From Streptomyces tagetis (GTDB lineage Bacteria > Actinomycetota > Actinomycetes > Streptomycetales > Streptomycetaceae): DNA of 64,000 bases. Of this stretch, positions 58,900 to 64,000 are shown piece by piece. The notes under the pieces were generated by a model. That model was not told the origin of the DNA, did no database searches, and worked only from the letters and a program-made list of their open reading frames with translations. Within the stretch, counting starts at the first letter, position 1. The number at the start of each line of letters is the position of its first letter. The stretch lies in NCBI RefSeq assembly GCF_018069565.1, contig NZ_JAGPNL010000003.1, forward strand, positions 62,001-126,000, written 5' to 3'. The position numbers and the translations under genes were made by a program.

Positions 58900-61305
58900 C
58901 TAGGGCACCACCGCCGGGTCGGGTGACCTCGGTGTGCGACCGGGGTCGTCCCCGTCGTCCACGGCGATACCGCGCCGCTTGGACACGTACACCGCCGCGG
59001 CGATGACGAGGAACGCGACGACCGCGACCAGTACCCGTACGCCGATGCTCCGGTCGGCGCCGTAGGAGAACTTGATGACCGCGGGCGCGATGAGCAGCGC
59101 CACCAGGTTCATCACCTTCAGCAGCGGGTTGATGGCCGGTCCGGCGGTGTCCTTGAAGGGGTCGCCGACCGTGTCGCCGATGACGGTCGCCGCGTGGGCC
59201 TCGCTGCCCTTGCCACCGTGGTGGCCGTCCTCGACGAGCTTCTTGGCGTTGTCCCAGGCGCCGCCGGAGTTGGCGAGGAACACCGCCATCAGCGTGCCCG
59301 AGCCGATGGCCCCCGCCAGGAAGGCCCCGAGCGCGCCGACGCCGAGCGTGAACCCGATGAAGATGGGCGCCATCACGGCGAGCAGTCCGGGCGTGGCCAG
59401 TTCGCGCAGGGCGTCCCGGGTGCAGATGTCGACGACCTTGCCGTACTCCGGGGTCTCGCTGTAATCCATGATCCCGGGCTTCTCACGGAACTGGCGCCGC
59501 ACCTCGAAGACCACCGAACCCGCCGACCGTGACACCGCGTTGATCGCCAGCCCTGAGAAGAGGAAGACGACCGCCGCGCCGGCGATGAGCCCGACCAGGT
59601 TGTTGGGCTGTGAGATGTCCATCATCAGGTTCATCGGAGCGCCCGGCCCGGTCAGCTTCTCCCCCACCTCCCGGGCGCCGGTGGTGATGGCGTCCCGGTA
59701 CGAGCCGAACAGCGCGGACGCGGCGAGGACGGCCGTGGCGATGGCGATGCCCTTGGTGATCGCCTTGGTGGTGTTGCCGACGGCGTCCAGCTCGGTGAGC
59801 ACCTGCGCGCCGGCGCCCTCGACGTCGCCGGACATCTCGGCGATGCCCTGGGCGTTGTCGGCGACGGGGCCGAAGGTGTCCATCGCCACGATCACGCCGA
59901 CCGTGGTGAGCAGGCCGGTGCCGGCCAGCGCCACCGCGAACAGCGCCAGCATGATCGAGGTGCCGCCGAGCAGGAACGCCCCGTAGACGCCGAGACCGAT
60001 CAACAGGGCGGTGTACACGGCGGATTCGAGGCCGACCGAGATCCCCGCGAGGATGACGGTGGCGGGACCGGTGAGCGAGGTCTTGCCGATGTCCCTGACG
60101 GGGCGCCGGGTGGTCTCGGTGAAGTAGCCGGTGAGTTGCTGGATCAGGGCGGCGAGCACGATGCCGATGGCCACCGCGACCAGGGCGAGGACCCGCGGGT
60201 CGCCGCTCTTGCCCACGATCGCCGCGTCGGTGACCCCGTCGAGGTCGGCGTACGAGCCGGGGAGGTAGACGAAGACGGCCACCGCCACCAGTACCAGCGA
60301 GATCACCGCGGAGAGGAAGAAACCCCGGTTGATCGCGCTCATACCGCTGCGGTCGGAGCGCCGGGGCACCACCGCGAAGATCCCGACCATGGCCGTGATC
60401 ACGCCGATCGCCGGGACCAGCAGCGGGAAGGCGAGCCCCGCGTCGCCGAAGGCGACCTTGCCGAGGATCAGCGCGGCGACCAGGGTCACCGCGTAGGACT
60501 CGAAGAGGTCGGCGGCCATGCCCGCGCAGTCGCCGACGTTGTCGCCCACGTTGTCGGCGATGGTCGCGGCATTGCGCGGATCGTCCTCCGGAATGCCCTT
60601 TTCCACCTTGCCGACCAGGTCGGCGCCGACGTCGGCGGCCTTGGTGAAGATGCCGCCGCCGACCCGCATGAACATGGCGATCAGCGCGGCGCCCAGGCCG
60701 AAGCCCTCCAGCACCTTCGGCGCGTCGGCCGCGTAGACGAGCACCACGCAACAGGCGCCCAGCAGGCCGAGCCCCACGGTGAACATGCCGACGACGCCGC
60801 CCGTCCTGAAAGCGATCTTCGTCGCCTTGTGCGAGACGAGAGTGAGATCCTTTTCCGGCTCTCCCGGCGCCGGTGTCGCTTCCCGCGCCGCCGCGGCGAC
60901 GCGCACGTTACTGCGGACGGCGAGTCGCATTCCGAAATATCCGGTCGCCGCCGAGAACGCCGCACCTACCAGGAAGAAGATCGACCGTCCGGCGCGCTGA
61001 TTCCAGTCGTCCGCGGGCAACAGCATGAGCAGGAAGAACACCACGACGGCGAATACGCCGAGCGTGCGCAACTGCCTGGCCAGATAGGCGTTCGCACCTT
61101 CCTGGACCGCCTCCGCGATCTTCTTCATACGGTCGGTGCCCGCGTCCGCCGCCAGCACCTGACGCACCAGGACCCCCGCCAGTACCAGAGCGGCCAGGGC
61201 GACGACCGCGATGACCGCGATCAGCACCCGGTTCCCGTCGGTCAGCACCGCGGCGGCGAGGTTCGGGGATGCGCCCCATTGATGAGGGATGGGAAGCTCC
61301 GCCAT
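58900..61305 (-). CDS. hppA: Membrane-bound proton-pumping pyrophosphatase
   Basis: Couples pyrophosphate hydrolysis to proton export. The 801-residue protein has about 16 TM helices and the catalytic signatures 'FTKAADVGADLVGKVEKGIPEDDPRN' and 'ATIADNVGDNVGDCAGMAADLFESYA'. The stretch 'GNTTKAITKG' has Lys at the position that marks potassium-independent enzymes (potassium-dependent ones have Ala), so this should be a K+-independent H+-PPase. GGAGGA lies just before the ATG at 61305. A soluble pyrophosphatase (ppa) is at 9.8 kb, so the cell has both types. Confidence 0.96.
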   Translation of the reverse strand: MAELPIPHQWGASPNLAAAVLTDGNRVLIAVIAVVALAALVLAGVLVRQVLAADAGTDRMKKIAEAVQEGANAYLARQLRTLGVFAVVVFFLLMLLPADDWNQRAGRSIFFLVGAAFSAATGYFGMRLAVRSNVRVAAAAREATPAPGEPEKDLTLVSHKATKIAFRTGGVVGMFTVGLGLLGACCVVLVYAADAPKVLEGFGLGAALIAMFMRVGGGIFTKAADVGADLVGKVEKGIPEDDPRNAATIADNVGDNVGDCAGMAADLFESYAVTLVAALILGKVAFGDAGLAFPLLVPAIGVITAMVGIFAVVPRRSDRSGMSAINRGFFLSAVISLVLVAVAVFVYLPGSYADLDGVTDAAIVGKSGDPRVLALVAVAIGIVLAALIQQLTGYFTETTRRPVRDIGKTSLTGPATVILAGISVGLESAVYTALLIGLGVYGAFLLGGTSIMLALFAVALAGTGLLTTVGVIVAMDTFGPVADNAQGIAEMSGDVEGAGAQVLTELDAVGNTTKAITKGIAIATAVLAASALFGSYRDAITTGAREVGEKLTGPGAPMNLMMDISQPNNLVGLIAGAAVVFLFSGLAINAVSRSAGSVVFEVRRQFREKPGIMDYSETPEYGKVVDICTRDALRELATPGLLAVMAPIFIGFTLGVGALGAFLAGAIGSGTLMAVFLANSGGAWDNAKKLVEDGHHGGKGSEAHAATVIGDTVGDPFKDTAGPAINPLLKVMNLVALLIAPAVIKFSYGADRSIGVRVLVAVVAFLVIAAAVYVSKRRGIAVDDGDDPGRTPRSPDPAVVP

Positions 61306-61557
61306 TCGTCCTCCTTGACGCTTGGGCTGAGCTCACGATGTGGACGGGATTGTAGGTACGGGAACCCGATCAAAACAGAGCGCGACAAATAGATGTGCAC
61401 TGTCAACCGAAAAGCGATGCTCGCGGTAATGCCTTTCGGGCGTTAAAACCGGCTGACGGAGATCATTTTTCGTGATCCATTCACAGCACACGAGGAACGT
61501 GAAGGAATTCACGTGGCGCACTGGACCACTGTAGGCGCGCGACTCCCCTCCCGCACA

Positions 61558-61592
61558 TGCCGAAAAGCCCCCTGCCACAGGGCCTTTCGGGT
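61558..61592 (-). terminator. Terminator-like hairpin between the anti-sigma gene and hppA
   Basis: CCGAAAAGCCCCCTG pairs imperfectly with CAGGGCCTTTCGG around 61558-61592. On the minus strand it ends GGGGGCTTTTC, a short U tract. It could end the bldG-anti-sigma transcript, although 580 bp away, or a transcript within the gap. Confidence 0.5.
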
Positions 61593-61983
61593 GACGCGAG
61601 GCCGCGTGATGGGGCGTGGGAGCACTCGGGTGAAGTGGGGAAGCGGTGGGGGGCGGGCCGGCACCTGGCGGAGGGATGGAGGACTGGGGGTGGGGCGGGC
61701 GTGGACGGGTGCTCGGCGAGGTGTGGGGGCGCGGGTGGGTGCCGGGGGAACGCCGGGGGAGGTGACCGACAGGGGGCGGCGTGGAGGAGCCCGAGGGGGC
61801 GTGGGTGGGGTGGCGATGCGCCGGGTGGTCAGCGGGCGGTATCGCGGATCAGGGCGGGAGCGGGGCGTGACGGCGGTGCTGCAGGGGCGCCTGCCGCCAG
61901 AGGCCGGGGCCCCGGGGCGGGGCAGGGGCCTCGGGGCAGGGGCAGTGACCTCGTGGCAGAAGCCCCGGGGCGAAGGCGAGGGC

Positions 61984-62026
61984 GGAGCCGTCGCGGAGCC
62001 GTCGCGGAGCCGTCGCGGAGCCGTCG
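61984..62026. repeat. Four tandem 11-bp units (GGAGCCGTCGC)
   Basis: GGAGCCGTCGC is repeated four times head to tail (61984-62026, last copy one base short), 150 bp downstream of the anti-sigma-like gene. Noncoding. Confidence 0.88.
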
Positions 62027-62172
62027 GCCAGCCGGCCGACCCTGCCGGGCCCGGCCCGGAACAACGCCCGGGGATTGCCGAAGTGACGCCCCTCGGGTCA
62101 GCCCGGAAAGCGCGGCCGAAAGCCACGCCACCGAGGCCGACGCCCTGGGGCAGAGCGAACGGTCGACAAAAA

Positions 62173-62601
62173 TCAGGCGGTCGGCAGGTCCGCGGGAGCG
62201 GTCGGCCAGGTCATGCGGATCAGGCCACCGTCCTCGTCCGCCGTGACCTTCACGTCGTCGACAAGACCGCTGATGACCGCGAGGCCCATCTCGTCCTCCT
62301 CGGCCTCCGTGTCCGGGGCGGCGCCGCCGGCGGCGCCGCCCGTGACGGCGTGCGGTGCCTCGTCACCGACCTCGATGGAGAACTGCTTCTCCTCCTCGAT
62401 CAGCGCCACCGTCACCGGTGCCGTGATGCCCACGTTCCTGTGCAGGCCCACGGCCCGGCTGCACGCCTCACCGACGGCGAGCCTGACCTCGTCGAGGACC
62501 GCCTCGTCCACTCCGGCCCGGCGTGCCACGGCTGCCGCCACGAGACGGGCGGTGCGGACATGCTCGGGCAGCGCGCTGAAGCGGAGTTCAACGGTGGCCA
62601 T
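62173..62601 (-). CDS. RsbW-like anti-sigma factor/serine kinase beside bldG
   Basis: A 142-residue HATPase protein with the N box 'EVRLAVGEACSRAVGLHR' and the G2-like 'DEMGLAVISGLVDDV'. A Gly/Ala insertion separates the two halves. Its place directly after bldG matches the anti-sigma factor that partners BldG in S. coelicolor; it would phosphorylate BldG and bind a sigma factor such as those of stress and development. Some ATP-binding residues look degenerate (the first Gly box is 'VGDEAP'), so kinase activity is not certain. It starts 108 bp after the bldG stop. Confidence 0.88.
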   Translation of the reverse strand: MATVELRFSALPEHVRTARLVAAAVARRAGVDEAVLDEVRLAVGEACSRAVGLHRNVGITAPVTVALIEEEKQFSIEVGDEAPHAVTGGAAGGAAPDTEAEEDEMGLAVISGLVDDVKVTADEDGGLIRMTWPTAPADLPTA

Positions 62602-62709
62602 GCATCCCCCTCGGAGCTACGGGCGTGCTGTCGAGGGTCCGGGCGGACACCGGCCCGGACCCCCCTGGTTCTGCGGGCGCCCCGGGCCGGGGCGGGCCCG
62701 GGATGGACG

Positions 62710-63051
62710 TCAGTCGGTGGCCGCCACCGCCTCCTCCACCGAGGTGTGAATCGGGAACACCTTGGTGAGGCCGGTGATACGGAAAATCTTGAGAATGCGC
62801 TCCTGGTTGCAGACCAGGCGGAGCGAGCCCTCGTGGGCACGCACACGCTTCAGGCCACCGACCAGCACACCGAGCCCGGTGGAGTCGAGGAAGTCCACGC
62901 CCTCCATGTCGACGACGAGGTGGAAACTCCCGTCGTTCACCAGCTCGACCAACTGCTCACGCAGCTTGGGCGCGGTGTATACGTCAATTTCGCCACCGAC
63001 CTCGACGACCGTACGATCGCCGACGGTACGGGTCGACAGGGACAGGTCCAC
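62710..63051 (-). CDS. bldG: Anti-sigma factor antagonist BldG
   Basis: BldG is a STAS-domain anti-anti-sigma factor needed for aerial growth and antibiotic production. The 113-residue protein has the full STAS fold, '[20 protein letters not shown]' and '[23 protein letters not shown]', with the phosphorylatable serine at position 57 (DSTGLG). It is followed by its presumed anti-sigma partner and is divergent from the helicase gene across an 80-bp region. Length and sequence are those of other Streptomyces BldG proteins. Confidence 0.97.
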
Positions 63052-63131
63052 GGATCCTCCAGCACCTTGCTATCGAGCGGTCGCCCCTCAGGGCTTCGGC
63101 TTGAAGCCCCCAGGACGGTTCGCCAGCCGCG

Positions 63132-64000
63132 ATGGCATTCAATCACTTACCGGCAGGCGTGCACGACGCCTTGGTCCCATTGTCCGTCACGCCAGTGACA
63201 CACTCGGTGCCGATGGCCAAGAATCACCGATCCGATCGACCCCTGGCCGGGCCCGCCTCCCAGGCGTTTCCGGGCACGATCCTGCACCGGCTCGCCGCGG
63301 GACCGAGCCGGTCTGCGCGCATCACTCATACGGAGCACTTGCCCCCGCGCGCGGGCCGTCATGCCGCCTGGCCCGACCGGATTCGCCCGGAGGTGGTCGA
63401 CGCCGTGCGGGCCGCCGGCGTCGAACGCCCCTGGGTCCACCAGGCGCGCGCCATCGAGCACGCGCTGGACGGCGATTCCGTGGTCGTGGCCACCGGCACC
63501 GCCTCCGGCAAGTCCCTGGCCTACCTGGTCCCGGTGCTGTCCGCCCTGCTGGACGGCGCCGGTCCCCTCGCGCCGCGGGCCGGGCGGGGCGCGGCAGCGG
63601 ATCTCGGCGCCGGTGCGCGGAGGGCGGGAGGGCGCGGCGCCACGGCCCTCTACCTGGCCCCCACCAAGGCTCTCGCCGCCGATCAGTGCCGGGCGGTGAA
63701 GGACCTCGCCGAGCCGCTCGGCACGCCCGTACGCGCCGCGGTGTACGACGGCGACACCCCGTTCGAGGAACGCGAGTGGATTCGCCAGTACGCCACGTAC
63801 GTCCTGACCAACCCGGACATGCTGCACCGCGGCATCCTGCCCTCCCATCCCCGCTGGTCGTCGTTTCTGAAGTCGCTCAAGTACGTCGTGATCGACGAGT
63901 GCCACACCTACCGGGGCGTCTTCGGTTCGCACGTCGCCCAGGTGCTGCGACGGCTGCGCAGGCTGTGCGCCCGCTACGGCGCCTCCCCGGTCTTCCTGCT
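63132..64000 (+). CDS. DECH-box ATP-dependent helicase (N-terminal part, TTA-containing)
   Basis: The frame starts at the ATG at 63132 ([14 protein letters not shown]) and runs off the right edge after 289 codons. It carries helicase motif I '[20 protein letters not shown]', Ia '[13 protein letters not shown]', '[13 protein letters not shown]' and motif II '[11 protein letters not shown]' (DECH). This matches the large superfamily 2 helicase family of the MrfA/YprA type, which usually has a zinc-binding C-terminal DUF1998 domain beyond the window. Codon 6 (63147-63149) is TTA, so bldA control is likely; a later ATG at 63213 would avoid it. It is divergent from bldG. Confidence 0.9.
   Translation, partial: MAFNHLPAGVHDALVPLSVTPVTHSVPMAKNHRSDRPLAGPASQAFPGTILHRLAAGPSRSARITHTEHLPPRAGRHAAWPDRIRPEVVDAVRAAGVERPWVHQARAIEHALDGDSVVVATGTASGKSLAYLVPVLSALLDGAGPLAPRAGRGAAADLGAGARRAGGRGATALYLAPTKALAADQCRAVKDLAEPLGTPVRAAVYDGDTPFEEREWIRQYATYVLTNPDMLHRGILPSHPRWSSFLKSLKYVVIDECHTYRGVFGSHVAQVLRRLRRLCARYGASPVFL

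Larger units (their letters stand above)
61306..62172. other. 870-bp gene-free region upstream of hppA
   Basis: It holds the hppA promoter region (AT-richer, about 61340-61500), a terminator-like hairpin and a purine-skewed tract with tandem repeats. Long open frames exist on both strands but give only Pro/Arg or Gly/Arg filler. I see no gene in it. Confidence 0.6.

Noticed and set aside
61513..63198. 561-codon plus-strand frame covering the hppA-anti-sigma gap and bldG
   Set aside because: It runs antisense through bldG and its partner, and its upstream half is repeat-derived Gly/Arg filler.

Overview
The window is very GC-rich with the codon bias of an actinomycete. Its gene content and order are those of a Streptomyces chromosome core: folB-folK-folE-ftsH-hpt-tilS-dacB-ppa, then tipA, and at the far end holB-tmk-topA, hppA and bldG. 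From memory, this order closely follows the S. coelicolor chromosome from about SCO3399 to SCO3550, with two blocks that look like insertions.

Region by region. 1-13.7 kb is conserved housekeeping: folate synthesis on the plus strand; folE, ftsH, hpt, tilS, a zinc metalloprotease and a PBP4-type carboxypeptidase on the minus strand; then pyrophosphatase, a ThrE-type exporter, a DedA protein and a YbjQ protein. 13.7-21.7 kb is an all-minus-strand block that I read as a linaridin (RiPP) biosynthetic cluster. It has a 60-residue Thr-rich, Cys-free precursor with a FANT leader motif, an HTTM membrane protein and an alpha/beta hydrolase (the LinL/LinH pair), a DUF5819-like protein, a methyltransferase, a phytoene-desaturase-like FAD oxidoreductase, an exporter-type ABC transporter and a transposase-like HTH protein. 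The lack of Cys and of a decarboxylase points to a type-B (legonaridin-like) product. It sits directly beside tipA, whose own operator and internal TipAS start are visible.

22.8-36.1 kb carries glutamate decarboxylase, a DinB protein, an aldehyde dehydrogenase, an XRE/ATPase/DUF397 regulatory trio, a decayed CobW fragment, two lipoproteins, a 103-bp tandem repeat array, a DUF2786 gene divergent from a Clp-N regulator across a double palindrome, and a lone PolA-like DNA polymerase. 36.4-45.9 kb is a degenerate integrative element at tRNA-Thr(CGT). It is bounded by a partial tRNA/terminator copy on the left and by an integrase remnant plus the intact tRNA on the right. Its cargo is a tightly overlapping operon: a HATPase-NUDIX fusion, a 2-hydroxypentadienoate hydratase, acetaldehyde dehydrogenase, 4-hydroxy-2-oxovalerate aldolase, a CitE-like lyase, a MaoC-like hydratase and an Eis-like acetyltransferase. 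A divergent TTA-containing regulator and a GNAT complete it.

46-64 kb returns to the core: a secreted S33 peptidase, holB, a giant MFS-thymidylate kinase fusion, topA, a small membrane protein, a methyltransferase, a lipoprotein, hppA, an anti-sigma-like kinase, bldG and the start of a DECH helicase. Three genes (the 27.86-kb ATPase, the 43.4-kb regulator and the 63.1-kb helicase) have a TTA codon within their first 12 codons, which suggests bldA control. No rRNA, CRISPR array or intact insertion sequence was seen.
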